A stretch of DNA of 64,000 nt from Rhodanobacter thiooxydans LCS2 (GCF_000264375.1 NZ_AJXW01000003.1:147916-211915); one strand, 5' to 3'. Positions 27,014 through 35,362 are shown, counted from the first letter of the stretch. The notes: generated by a model from the sequence alone, not told the origin. A program made the numbers and translations.

Positions 27014-28384
27014 CTAGGAGCGCTGGAAATATTCAATAAGGCGTGTCATTACCGCTCGGGTTGCAGCTCGAAGTTCCTCCCTCAGTTTATAGCTATCGTC
27101 GAGGAGCCCTTCTACCGGTGCCTTACCGTCTTTTGCGGGTTTGGTGCGTATGTCCTTCGCAGGGATGAGCTCGAATATATAGTCTGGAAAGCGTGATTTT
27201 CCGTCCGCGTGGTCGACCGTCTTGTCGTTGTCAAACAGCGCGGCCACCCTCATAAAACCAAGGTCACTTAATACTTGGCAGAGGTGTTTAATGTTACCGG
27301 CTCCTCCCGCGCCCCAGCCGAAAATTTCAGCGGGCATCTCAATCCCGAGCTGCTTAAATACCGTGGGATAGAGCATGACGTCCTCCTGCCCCTCCGTCAG
27401 AAGGATGTTGTCCTCTTGAAAAAAAAGCTCCTTGGCATCCAGCCCAAGGACATGTGGGTTGGACAGGTTGTATGTGACTAGCCGGCTGATGGCGTCTCGG
27501 CCGTTGTGTGACAGCTGATGGATTGTCGTGCCTTTTGTGCCAGTGATCACACGAACTAACGCCGCTCCGGCAGCGATTGCCTCGAGGTTGACGAAATAGG
27601 GCGAGTGCGTGGAAATGACAATTTGGCGATCGGCGGCGTAGCTGGCCAAGACGCGCGCGAGACGTTTTTGCAAGGCTGGGTGTAACGAAAGTTCCGGCTC
27701 ATCAATGACAACCATCTCGTTAGGTTGAGAATCATACAAGGCGTCGGCAATGGCGAACGCACTTATAATCCCTTCGCCCATCCCGTCACTGGAGTGGGAC
27801 TGCGTGCCGGAAAAAAATTTAAGGAAATACTGACCGTGATCTGATTGATCGATAGTCCAATTCGGCGTGAAACCTAAAATCTGCTTCAGCAGGAGGTTAA
27901 AGGGTTCGGGTGCGTTGAGCACATGAAAAAGGCGGAATTCGAAGCCACTCAATGTTGACGAACGCTGCGAGGGAAGCTGGCTGTTCGTCAGAAAGGTATC
28001 GCGATTCCAAGAGGATTTGTTAAAATATGGATTGAAGGCGCGTCTAGAAGGTAGGACGAACACTTTCACACCAAGGTCGACACCCTCTTTTTTTGTCTCG
28101 CTTGAGCCTTTGGCTATGGACTGGATTGACTCGACCTTATCGTTGACTGTGTATTTGATTGAGACAGATTGAACCCTGTCATTTCGTACGCCCTGTGTGA
28201 AGCTCACGGGCTGCTGGCCGCCGCGTGCTCGTAAGACTTCGAGGATGGACGATTTTCCGGCGTTGTTGGGGCCAGTCAGGATGGTCAAGCCGCTCCCGGG
28301 TTCTCCGTTTGGCACGGCAAAGGTAATCTCACTTTGTTGCGAGAATCCCCGGTAACCATGAATTTGCAGGGTGGTTAGAGCCAT
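27014..28384 (-). CDS. OLD-family ATP-dependent nuclease (AAA/ABC ATPase + TOPRIM)
   Basis: 456 residues. The N-terminal ABC-type ATPase has Walker A GPNNAGKS (38-45), signature-like SDGMGEG (199-205), Walker B MVVIDEPELSLHP (224-236) and switch STHSP. The C-terminal TOPRIM domain has LLTEGQEDV (Glu331) and FDNDKT (Asp385/387). This is the class of P2 Old and of GajA. No UvrD-like GajB gene is adjacent, so it is a solitary class 1-like OLD or a partner of the Mrr protein upstream. Base composition is clearly lower in GC than the surroundings (many AT-rich codons), pointing to transfer. Likely role: phage or plasmid defence. Confidence 0.85.
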   Translation of the reverse strand: MALTTLQIHGYRGFSQQSEITFAVPNGEPGSGLTILTGPNNAGKSSILEVLRARGGQQPVSFTQGVRNDRVQSVSIKYTVNDKVESIQSIAKGSSETKKEGVDLGVKVFVLPSRRAFNPYFNKSSWNRDTFLTNSQLPSQRSSTLSGFEFRLFHVLNAPEPFNLLLKQILGFTPNWTIDQSDHGQYFLKFFSGTQSHSSDGMGEGIISAFAIADALYDSQPNEMVVIDEPELSLHPALQKRLARVLASYAADRQIVISTHSPYFVNLEAIAAGAALVRVITGTKGTTIHQLSHNGRDAISRLVTYNLSNPHVLGLDAKELFFQEDNILLTEGQEDVMLYPTVFKQLGIEMPAEIFGWGAGGAGNIKHLCQVLSDLGFMRVAALFDNDKTVDHADGKSRFPDYIFELIPAKDIRTKPAKDGKAPVEGLLDDSYKLREELRAATRAVMTRLIEYFQRS

Positions 28385-28508
28385 GTGATGAATCTCGAAT
28401 TATTGATGCCTGATCCAGTACAAGACAGCAGAAACCTGAATCTGAGTGTATTTTCAAGTCAAATTTACGGTATCAAACGTTTTGAAGCATCGCAGTACGT
28501 GAGACACG

Positions 28509-29489
28509 CTAGCGTAACGGCATTTCTTTTGTAGTCTTCTCCAGAATATTCATCGACTCGGCGTTCCGTTTTTTCCACTCGCGCAACTCCGCATCGTTCT
28601 GCGATTCGCTCGCGTAGGTCGTCGCTTGGGCGCGCGGTGCGGGTACCGCGGAGGGGCGACGTACGTTGGGTGCTTCCGGTCTGTATGCGGCGCGAATGGC
28701 AGCGGGTGCTGGAACCACGGGCGCTGCAGCGGGTGGCGATGGTGCGGTTGCGGTGGAGGACGAGAGCACCGCGATCAGGAGGAGGCTGGTGATCATGCTT
28801 CCGCCGAACGCCAGCGGCGTATCCAGCGGATGCGTGGTGCGGGCCTTGCCGGTTTGCAGCTTGCGCACGGTGGCGATCAGTTCGCCGCCGTGGATCAGTT
28901 CGATGGGTTTGCCTTGGGCGAAGCGGTGGGCGTCGGGGGTGTAGTCGCCGAGGGCGACGATCTTCACCGCGGCGGCCTGGTGATGCATCAGCAGGCCGTA
29001 CATTTCGCGCACGACTTTGACGCCGACCTGCCAGTTCTGCCACTGCTTGCATTGCACCAGGATGGTCTTGCCGTTCTTGCGCAGGATCAGATCGATGCCG
29101 CCGTCGGCGCCGCCGAGGCCGGTTTCTTCGACGGCGTAGCCCTGGCGGCGGAAGGCTTCGCCGGCGAGTTGCTCGAACTGGCGCCAGCTCATTCGGTGCA
29201 GGCTGTCGGTGCCGGTCTGGCTGTCGAGCAACTGTCGCCGGCGGCCGCGACTGACGAAAGAGACGAGGGCGGCGAGCCAGCAGCCGATCAGCAGCATCCA
29301 GGCGAGCGGTGCGTAGGCGCCAGCTGCCGACATCCGGCCCATGCCGGCAAGGACGGGGTTGTGACTGGATGCGAGGTACCAGCCGATGCCGTGTCGTATC
29401 GCGACATACCCGATCAGGCCGATTAGGATACCGAGCCACCACGGCATGGCCGCAATCTGTTCGAAGCCGCTTTTCATGCGTTTCGCCAT
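28509..29489 (-). CDS. Membrane-anchored Mrr-type restriction endonuclease
   Basis: 326 residues. TM segments are at about 16-36 and 58-78. An Mrr-cat PD-(D/E)xK domain spans 100-200: FEQLAGEAFRRQGY, GGADGGIDLIL (Asp133), VQCKQW (Gln146, Lys148) and VREMYGLL. A third hydrophobic stretch (about 210-230) precedes a Pro/Ala-rich disordered tail. Membrane-attached Mrr proteins are widespread and often unassigned. DNA cleavage of foreign or modified DNA is the family expectation. ATG 29489 follows a GGGGGAG ribosome site. It lies 124 nt upstream of the OLD gene on the same strand, and the AT-rich gap suggests OLD has its own promoter. Confidence 0.82.
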   Translation of the reverse strand: MAKRMKSGFEQIAAMPWWLGILIGLIGYVAIRHGIGWYLASSHNPVLAGMGRMSAAGAYAPLAWMLLIGCWLAALVSFVSRGRRRQLLDSQTGTDSLHRMSWRQFEQLAGEAFRRQGYAVEETGLGGADGGIDLILRKNGKTILVQCKQWQNWQVGVKVVREMYGLLMHHQAAAVKIVALGDYTPDAHRFAQGKPIELIHGGELIATVRKLQTGKARTTHPLDTPLAFGGSMITSLLLIAVLSSSTATAPSPPAAAPVVPAPAAIRAAYRPEAPNVRRPSAVPAPRAQATTYASESQNDAELREWKKRNAESMNILEKTTKEMPLR

Positions 29490-29594
29490 TTCACTCCCCC
29501 TGAGTGCTCCCTGGCGCAGCCACCGTACTGCAAACCCCGCGGGGGAAAACCGGCTGGCCACGCCGGAGCATCCGTCCGCAACGGTTTGACCCCG

Positions 29595-29905
29595 GCGTGC
29601 GAAGCGAAAACTCCGATGCGCAAGGCTGCGGAAGCTTGCGCGGGGAGATCAAGGCCCTGCGGCCGGAGCCGTCGGCGTGGCGCGCAAGACTTGCAGCCTT
29701 GCGTCCGGAGCTTCGAGCCTTGCGGTTTCACGCCCCTGAGCCTTGTGTGCAGAGTTCGAAGGCTTGCGCGAAAGGATCAAGGCGTCATGCGGGAAGCTGG
29801 AGGCTTTGCGCGCAGAGTCCGGAAGCTCGGCGCATCGCGTCCGACACCCTTGCGATCGAGAGTACGGGGCTCGTGCGCAAGGCCTCGAGCCTTGCGCGCG
29901 ACTGC
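29595..29905. repeat. Degenerate ~21-bp tandem repeat tract
   Basis: The 425-nt gap between the Mrr and 189-aa genes holds no convincing gene but has a phased motif. TGCG recurs roughly every 19-23 bp, with intervening sequence near CCGGAGCTTCGAGCCT (units at about 29637, 29699, 29722, 29765, 29789 and 29878). A period of 21 bp equals seven codons. Short frames across it read as Leu/Arg/Ala heptad-like peptides. It may be a decayed coding repeat or a noncoding satellite. No ribosome site or codon signature supports translation. Confidence 0.55.
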
Positions 29906-29914
29906 CACGCCGAT

Positions 29915-30484
29915 TCAGTGATCTGCTGCGGGAGAGCTCGCCGGTGGGGCACTGGGAGCGCTGTGGGTAGCGTTCTGCATGACCGGGGTCGGTGCGGACT
30001 GGTAGTTCATGGGGTTCGCGGACCGGTCTATTCCCCGATTCTCGTCGAATCGGATCCGCTCCCCGCGGTTGAAGGAACTCCTGCTCGCCAGCGCCAGCCG
30101 ATGACCGTCGATATGTACCCAGTACCAGGAGCCCGGGGGTACCGGCGAGATGGATTCGTAGACGAACTGGGCGTCGTAACCGCCTCCGGTACGGGGTGTC
30201 GTGTGCAGCACCAGGTTGGCGATGAACTGGCTGGACACCGGACGTCCGTGATCGGTCGCCGGTTTGCTGATCATTTCATCCAGGTTCTGCCGCAGCAATC
30301 GGCGCAGCGACGGCGGCAGTTCCATCGCCGGCGAGGCGTCGGTGACCTTGCCGTGGGTATTCACCTGCACGAGGACCGGCAGAACCTTGGGCTGGAATTC
30401 GTTGAGCGAGCCGGAGGAAGCTGCGGCCGCGCCAGTACCGGCGACCAGCATGCCGAGCAGCAAAGATAGCCGGGTGGATTTCAT
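29915..30484 (-). CDS. Exported protein of unknown function
   Basis: 189 residues. AGGAGG lies 5 nt before ATG 30484, an unusually strong ribosome site that fixes the start. The signal peptide ends near GAAAAS. The middle part (45-140) looks beta-rich with PVLVQVNTHGKVTD, then FIANLVLHTTPRTGGGY and GSWYWVHIDGHR. The tail is Pro/Ser/Ala-rich. The pattern is reminiscent of small TonB-C-like or energy-transducer-like periplasmic domains (LPVLVQVNxxGKV), but no family is assigned firmly. Confidence 0.72.
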   Translation of the reverse strand: MKSTRLSLLLGMLVAGTGAAAASSGSLNEFQPKVLPVLVQVNTHGKVTDASPAMELPPSLRRLLRQNLDEMISKPATDHGRPVSSQFIANLVLHTTPRTGGGYDAQFVYESISPVPPGSWYWVHIDGHRLALASRSSFNRGERIRFDENRGIDRSANPMNYQSAPTPVMQNATHSAPSAPPASSPAADH

Positions 30485-30688
30485 GACGGCCTCCTTGGAT
30501 CGTCGTTGGGCGTGGCATGAGGTATGCCGCGGCGGATCGGTTTTCCGTGCAGCCACTATCCTCTGCCCCCGCACGCCCCGTCAATCGCCATCGGCGACCC
30601 TGCGGCCCGATCCATAAGCCGGATGAAAGGCAGCCCGCGTAGCTTGCGTCGGGAAGGCAGGCGCTGCCTGTCGTGCGGGAGCCGAGAG

Positions 30689-31312
30689 ATGCCTGCATCG
30701 AGGTTCTGGCTGTTCGCCGCCGTCATCCTGTTTTCAGGCGGCGTTCGTGCGGGGGATGGCCCGTTCGGCATCGACCACCGCGTCCACTATGACAACAGCG
30801 GCATCTGGAACCGCTCCGACCAGAACGCGCTGCTGTACGGCACGATCGGCACGGTGGTCGGCGGTGCCCTGGTGTTCGGCGACAACGACCAGCTGGGCGA
30901 CACGTTCTGGCGTTCGGTGGATGCGATGGTGGTGACCGGCGTCGGCGCCGAGGCGATGAAGTACACCTTCCAACGCAAACGTCCTTCGCAGACTGACGAT
31001 CCCGACAAGTTCTTTGCCGGCGGCCATGCCCATAGCTTTCCCAGCGGGGAAGTGGCGGCGATCTCGGCGGCGATCACGCCGTTCATCGTCACCTACGGGC
31101 GCGATCATCCGGCCGTGTATGCGCTGGCCCTGCTGCCGGCGTACGACGCGGTGGCGCGGGTGAAGACGCATGGCCACTGGCAGAGCGACGTGCTGGTCGG
31201 CGCCGCGCTGGGCACCGGAATTGGCCTGTGGGCGGCGCACCGGGACTCGCCTTTGATCGTCAGCTGGCTGCCGGGCGGCTTCAAGGTGGGTTTCATTCAC
31301 CGGTTCAAGTGA
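30689..31312 (+). CDS. PAP2 superfamily phosphatase (exported/membrane)
   Basis: 207 residues with signal peptide. The three phosphatase motifs are in order: KYTFQRKRP (KxxxxxxRP), SFPSGE (PSGH motif) and ARVKTHGHWQSDVLVG (the SRxxxxxHxxxD equivalent). The His normally in PSGH is Glu here, and the first Ser of motif 3 is Ala. This may mean an altered mechanism or a subgroup. Family members dephosphorylate lipid phosphates such as undecaprenyl diphosphate or phosphatidate. ATG 30689 starts the signal peptide. Confidence 0.8.
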   Translation: MPASRFWLFAAVILFSGGVRAGDGPFGIDHRVHYDNSGIWNRSDQNALLYGTIGTVVGGALVFGDNDQLGDTFWRSVDAMVVTGVGAEAMKYTFQRKRPSQTDDPDKFFAGGHAHSFPSGEVAAISAAITPFIVTYGRDHPAVYALALLPAYDAVARVKTHGHWQSDVLVGAALGTGIGLWAAHRDSPLIVSWLPGGFKVGFIHRFK

Positions 31313-31330
31313 GCGCGGTACGCCGCCGGC

Positions 31331-31963
31331 TCAGCACTGTGTGCGGCCGCCAGCCAGTTGCTTGCATGGGTGGAAGATTGGCTGGTCCGATACCGGCGGC
31401 GGATGCTGGCCGTGGTCGCCGTCGTGGTCGTGGTCGCGAGGGGGACGCGGGTAGGGCGGCCCCCAGTAGGCGGGCGGAGCGTTGTAGACCGGCTGGCTCA
31501 GCTGGTTCTGATAGTCCGCATTCTGCTGGCGCAACGCCGCATTCTCGGCCTGCAGCCGGTCGCGGTCGGCGGCCTGTGCCGCCGCCTGGTCGGCCAGCGC
31601 CTGCTGCTGGGCTTCCTCCGCGCGTTGCTGCGCCGCGTAGGCCTCGTCGGCGTCGCGCTGGGCCTTCTCGTCCATGGCCTGCTGGCGGGCGTCGACGCGC
31701 TGCTGGTAGAGCGCTTCGAGGTGGCGCGATTGCGCATAGCGTTTGGCCAGCTCGTCCTGGCCCAGACGCAGGTAGCGGTCGATGACTTCGGTGTCGTCGG
31801 CCTGGTGCAGCAGTTCGCCGCTGCCGTTCGGGCAGGGATGGTCGGTGTAGGCAAGCTGCCCGCCCTGCGTGCATTTGTAGATGTTCTGGGCGCCGGCGGC
31901 CGGCGCCGCGGTCAACAGCATGGCGGCAGCCAGGCAACGGATTCCCGCGGTCAGGCTTTTCAT
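31331..31963 (-). CDS. DUF4124-domain exported protein with coiled coil
   Basis: 210 residues. The signal peptide ends PAAGAQ. A DUF4124 domain (about 26-50) follows: IYKCTQGGQLAYTDHPCPNG, with its conserved Cys pair. A long Gln/Ala-rich coiled coil (65-145) comes next, then a Pro-rich, His/Asp-rich tail with a final Cys. DUF4124 proteins are periplasmic and of unknown function. It converges on the PAP2 gene. Confidence 0.8.
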   Translation of the reverse strand: MKSLTAGIRCLAAAMLLTAAPAAGAQNIYKCTQGGQLAYTDHPCPNGSGELLHQADDTEVIDRYLRLGQDELAKRYAQSRHLEALYQQRVDARQQAMDEKAQRDADEAYAAQQRAEEAQQQALADQAAAQAADRDRLQAENAALRQQNADYQNQLSQPVYNAPPAYWGPPYPRPPRDHDHDGDHGQHPPPVSDQPIFHPCKQLAGGRTQC

Positions 31964-32135
31964 GATGGCGACATTCTGCACCCGGCCGGCATCGCCCGCA
32001 TTCCGGTGGCCCGGAACGGAAGGCCGCTGGGCGTGGGTCCGGCTGCGGCAGGCGGTCAGGGCGTCGACAGGAGGTGAAGGCAATTGCCGCATCGAGTCAT
32101 TCCAGACCGAGAAATCGCTTCCTGATACCGCAAAA

Positions 32136-32153
32136 ATGAGATTTGCATCACAT
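32136..32153. promoter_or_regulatory. CRP/Clp-like operator upstream of the TIR gene
   Basis: ATGAGATTTGCATCACAT contains TGAGA-N6-TCACA, one base from the CRP consensus TGTGA-N6-TCACA. It lies 130 nt before the TIR gene in the 319-nt divergent gap (31964-32282), which holds no gene. In Xanthomonadales the CRP homologue Clp responds to cyclic di-GMP. Binding is inferred. Confidence 0.4.
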
Positions 32154-32282
32154 TTCTGGTGCTAGCGTTCTTCGCTGCGGGTGCCGCCCGAGGGGTGGCT
32201 GGGTGCCCAGGGTCCGGTCGAGCGGATGGGGAAGGGTTCCCGGCAAGGGAGTGCGTCACCTCGTGCGGGAGCGCGATGCGTC

Positions 32283-34496
32283 ATGGCGCAAGCTTCGGCG
32301 ATGCCGGCATTCCGGTACCGCGCCTTCATCAGCTACAGCCACCGGGACAAGGCCTGGGCGGGCTGGCTGCACCGGGCGCTGGAAACCTATGCGGTGCCGA
32401 AGCGCCTGATCGGCCAGGCGACGGCGTTCGGCGAGATCCCCGCCCGCTTGGCGCCGATCTTCCGCGACCGCGACGAACTGGCCAGCGCCACCGACCTGGG
32501 CCGCAAGGTCAATGAGGCACTGGCCCAGTCGGAAAGCCTGCTGGTGATCTGTTCGCCGCACTCGGCGACCTCGCACTGGGTCAACGAGGAAGTGCTGGCG
32601 TTCAAGCGACTCGGGCGCAGCGAGCGCATCTTCTGCCTGATCGTGGACGGCGAACCCGGCGCCAGCGAGCTGCCCGGTCGCGCCGCCGAGGAATGCTTCG
32701 CGCCGGCGCTGCGTCACCAACTCGGCGCGGACGGTGAGTTGAGCCACGAGCGCACCGAACCGATCGCCGCCGATGTGCGGCCCGGCAAGGACGGCAAGGC
32801 CAACGCCAAGCTGAAGTTGATCGCCGGCATGCTCGACGTCGGCCTGGATGTGCTGAAGCGACGCGAACTGCAGCGGCGCACCCGGCGCATGGCGGCGCTG
32901 GCCACGCTGGCGCTGATCGTGATGGCGGTGACCACGGTGCTGGCGATCACCGCGCTGATCGCCCGCCATGCCGCGGTGGTCGCCAGCCAGGCCGCCGAGC
33001 GTCGGCAGAAACAGGCCGAGGACCTGGTCGGTTTCATGCTGGGTGACCTCAATGACAAGCTGGCACGGACTTCGCGGCTGGACATCATGGAAGCCGTGGA
33101 CGACCACGCGATGCGCTACTTCCAGTCGCTGCCGACCACCGACGTTACCGACGAGGCGCTGGCCCAGCGAGCCAAGGCGCTGGAAAAGATCGGCAGCGTG
33201 CGGCTTGACCAAGGCCATCTGCCTGCGGCGATGGCGTCCTACCAGGCGGCCCTGAAGCTGGCGGGTGCGCTCGCCGATGCCGCGCCTGCCGACGTGCCGC
33301 GGCAGCTGGCTGCCGCGGAAATCCACGCGTTCATCGGCATGACCCATTGGCGGCAGGGGCAGCTCGATACCGCGCAGCGGGATTTCGTCGCGTCGCAGAC
33401 CATCCTGCAGCGCGCGCGCGTGCTTGCGCCGGATGACACGCAACTGCAGTTCGAACTGGCGATGATCGACAACAACCTCGGCCATGTGATGGAGGCGCGC
33501 GGCCAGCTGGACGATGCGATGCTCTCGTACCGGAGCATGCTGCCGCTGATGCGCAAGCTGGTCGCGGCCCAACCCGACAATACCCAGTGGGCGGCATCGC
33601 TTGGCCTGGCACACAACAATCTCGGCAAGCTGGCCCTGATGCGCGGCGAACTGGCCACAGCCATCGCACAGTATGGCGCCGACGATGCGATCGAGTCCGC
33701 GCTGGCGGCGCGCGATCCGAAGGACACCGACCAACGCGACAACATGCTGATCGTCCGCGCTATCCTGGGGCGCACGCGGGCGCTGGCCGGCGACGTCACC
33801 TCCGGCATCGCCGGATTGCAGCAGGCGGTCGACATCGCCACGCAGTTGCAGGTAATCGACTCGGGTAATGCCGGCTTTCAGGAACATGCGGCGTTGTACG
33901 CCACCCAGTTGAGCCGGTTGCGGCGGCTGAACGGCAATGGGGCAGCGGCGGCCGCGCTCACCGCGCGGGCATTGATGACCTTCGCCAGCCTGACCCGGCA
34001 GGATCCGGGCAACACGGCCTGGCAGCGCGAATTTGCCGAGGCGCAACTGGAGCAGGGCGCGCAGTCGCGGGCCGCCGGTCGAACCGAGGTGGCGCGCGCG
34101 CAGGCTCGCGCTGCGCTGCGCCTGCTCGATCCACTGCTCGCCCAGCAGCCCGACGACCGCGCCACCTTGCTGGCAACGGTGGGCGCGAAGCTGTCGCTTG
34201 CCGCGGTCACCGACGATGCAGCTGCCGCGCAGCAACTGCGCGATGACGCCTTGAGCGCGATGCAGACAGTGAGAAGCGGCGGCAGCGATCCCCGGCTATT
34301 GGCGTTGCGGGTCGAGGCCCTGCTTGCGCTCGGCAGAAAGGCCGAAGCGCAACCGTTGATCCAGCAATTATGGAACAGCGGCTACCGCGATATCGCACTG
34401 ATGAACGTATTGCGGCGCGCGCACATCGACTACCCGGCCAATACGGCATTCCAGCAGAAGCTGCTGGCGGCAATCGACATGAACGCTCGCCCGTAA
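32283..34496 (+). CDS. TIR domain-transmembrane-TPR protein
   Basis: 737 residues. The TIR domain spans 10-125: RAFISYSHRDKAWAGWLHRAL (box 1), FRDRDELASATDLG (BB loop region), ICSPHSATSHWVNEEV with Glu102/103 at the position of the catalytic Glu of NAD-consuming TIRs, then IFCLIVDGEP. A single TM helix lies at about 204-226. Tetratricopeptide repeats fill 280-700. The topology would put the TIR in the cytoplasm and the TPRs outside, or the reverse. It heads a same-strand cassette with two small genes and the SLOG-TM gene. Enzymatic activity (NADase or cyclase) is inferred from conserved residues. A scaffolding role is the alternative. Confidence 0.87.
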   Translation: MAQASAMPAFRYRAFISYSHRDKAWAGWLHRALETYAVPKRLIGQATAFGEIPARLAPIFRDRDELASATDLGRKVNEALAQSESLLVICSPHSATSHWVNEEVLAFKRLGRSERIFCLIVDGEPGASELPGRAAEECFAPALRHQLGADGELSHERTEPIAADVRPGKDGKANAKLKLIAGMLDVGLDVLKRRELQRRTRRMAALATLALIVMAVTTVLAITALIARHAAVVASQAAERRQKQAEDLVGFMLGDLNDKLARTSRLDIMEAVDDHAMRYFQSLPTTDVTDEALAQRAKALEKIGSVRLDQGHLPAAMASYQAALKLAGALADAAPADVPRQLAAAEIHAFIGMTHWRQGQLDTAQRDFVASQTILQRARVLAPDDTQLQFELAMIDNNLGHVMEARGQLDDAMLSYRSMLPLMRKLVAAQPDNTQWAASLGLAHNNLGKLALMRGELATAIAQYGADDAIESALAARDPKDTDQRDNMLIVRAILGRTRALAGDVTSGIAGLQQAVDIATQLQVIDSGNAGFQEHAALYATQLSRLRRLNGNGAAAAALTARALMTFASLTRQDPGNTAWQREFAEAQLEQGAQSRAAGRTEVARAQARAALRLLDPLLAQQPDDRATLLATVGAKLSLAAVTDDAAAAQQLRDDALSAMQTVRSGGSDPRLLALRVEALLALGRKAEAQPLIQQLWNSGYRDIALMNVLRRAHIDYPANTAFQQKLLAAIDMNARP

Positions 34497-34577
34497 GGCC
34501 GAGCGAAACGGACAGGGGAAATGACAGCACCAGCAAGCGCGGTATCGGCTCAAACCCCCACCACCAAGGAATCCATC

Positions 34578-34973
34578 ATGCCGAACAATCTCGATGTCAC
34601 CCTCGACAAGAGCACAACCCCGTGGTGTCTCGACATCAGCCAGCACGGCAATGTGAACGTCGGCCGAAGTCCCGACCCGCAGACCATCACATGGCGGCTG
34701 ACCGGAAACGCCGCCACTGGAAAGTTCAACTCGCAACAGGACTCCCCGCCGGGTTTTGTCTGGATTGACAAGACGCCGCCGGCGGGCATCTTCAGCGCCC
34801 CCGTGCTGGGCGAGAACGGCAAGGAGATCAGCATCAGCGATCTCAACAACAGCGCCGTCACGTCGGGGGAGTGGGTCTATCAGTTGAGCGCCAAGATCGA
34901 CGGCCAAGTCTACCAGTCGCGTGTGACGTCCATCATCGCCACCACGACGAGCCCCATGATCAAGAACACCTAG
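34578..34973 (+). CDS. Unknown beta-rich small protein, TIR-cassette component
   Basis: 131 residues, no signal peptide or TM. It is rich in alternating polar/hydrophobic strands (ITWRLTG, GFVWIDKTP, WVYQLSAKIDGQVYQSRV), suggesting an immunoglobulin-like or beta-sandwich fold. It ends in TTTSPMIKNT, closely matching the end of the next small protein. GC is lower than in flanking genes. AAGGA 8 nt before ATG 34578 decides the start over 34521, which has a poorly spaced site. It lies 81 nt after the TIR gene. Not a recognised family. Confidence 0.7.
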   Translation: MPNNLDVTLDKSTTPWCLDISQHGNVNVGRSPDPQTITWRLTGNAATGKFNSQQDSPPGFVWIDKTPPAGIFSAPVLGENGKEISISDLNNSAVTSGEWVYQLSAKIDGQVYQSRVTSIIATTTSPMIKNT

Positions 34974-35000
34974 CAGGGTGTTGAAAACATCCTGCCGGTG

Positions 35001-35050
35001 CGGGCCACGGAAGGCCCGTCGCGAAGCAGGCACGCCAGGTGCCTGCTTCG
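35001..35050 (+). other. Two perfect hairpins in the TIR-cassette intergenic
   Basis: CGGGCC/GGCCCG (35001-35018) and a 12-bp stem CGAAGCAGGCAC/GTGCCTGCTTCG with a 5-nt loop (35022-35050). Neither has a U tract. They may stabilise or process the mRNA between the two small genes. The 233-nt gap has no credible gene. Confidence 0.5.
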
Positions 35051-35206
35051 GCGCAGCCAGCCACGGACGTGTGCCGAAGCGGGCGCGTTCGACAAGCGCA
35101 GGACGCCCCTTCTCAACAACGTCCCAGCGGACCGCGTGCGGGTCCGCAACCCGGCGGGGCAGGCACACCCCGCCAACATCGATCTTCAACAGCTCTGGAG
35201 AACATC

Positions 35207-35362
35207 ATGTCCATTACCGAAAAGCAGCCCGACCCGGGTGCGCCATTGCCGGACAGCGAAGAGATAGGTGGGGCGAGCCATGAGAGCGGGCCGGCACCCG
35301 AGCAGACCACGAGCCCACTGTCGCCGGATACCACCACCGCACCGCTGATCAAGAACAACTGA
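35207..35362 (+). CDS. Small disordered peptide sharing a C-terminal tag with its neighbour
   Basis: 51 residues, rich in Pro, Glu, Ser and Thr, with no hydrophobic core. GGAG lies 7 nt before ATG 35207. The end TTTAPLIKNN parallels TTTSPMIKNT of the preceding 131-aa protein. The codons of the shared IKN part are also the same (ATCAAGAAC), so the tails are probably duplicated or co-selected. It is located between the beta-rich protein and the SLOG-TM protein. No family recognised. Confidence 0.6.
   Translation: MSITEKQPDPGAPLPDSEEIGGASHESGPAPEQTTSPLSPDTTTAPLIKNN

Noticed and set aside
27014..28384. Gabija GajA
   Set aside because: No UvrD-like GajB gene is adjacent on either side, so only an OLD-family assignment is justified.
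29586..29921. 111-codon frame across the 21-bp repeat tract
   Set aside because: Cys/Arg/Pro-rich low-complexity product without a ribosome site. Several frames are equally open there.
32256..34235. 659-codon open frame antisense to the TIR-TPR gene
   Set aside because: The + strand has clear TIR, TM and TPR motifs. The antisense product is His/Gln/Arg-rich with no domain, a usual GC-bias shadow.
34978..35283. 101-codon frame in the TIR-cassette intergenic
   Set aside because: Cys/Arg/Thr-rich, spans two hairpins, and overlaps the better-supported 51-aa gene.
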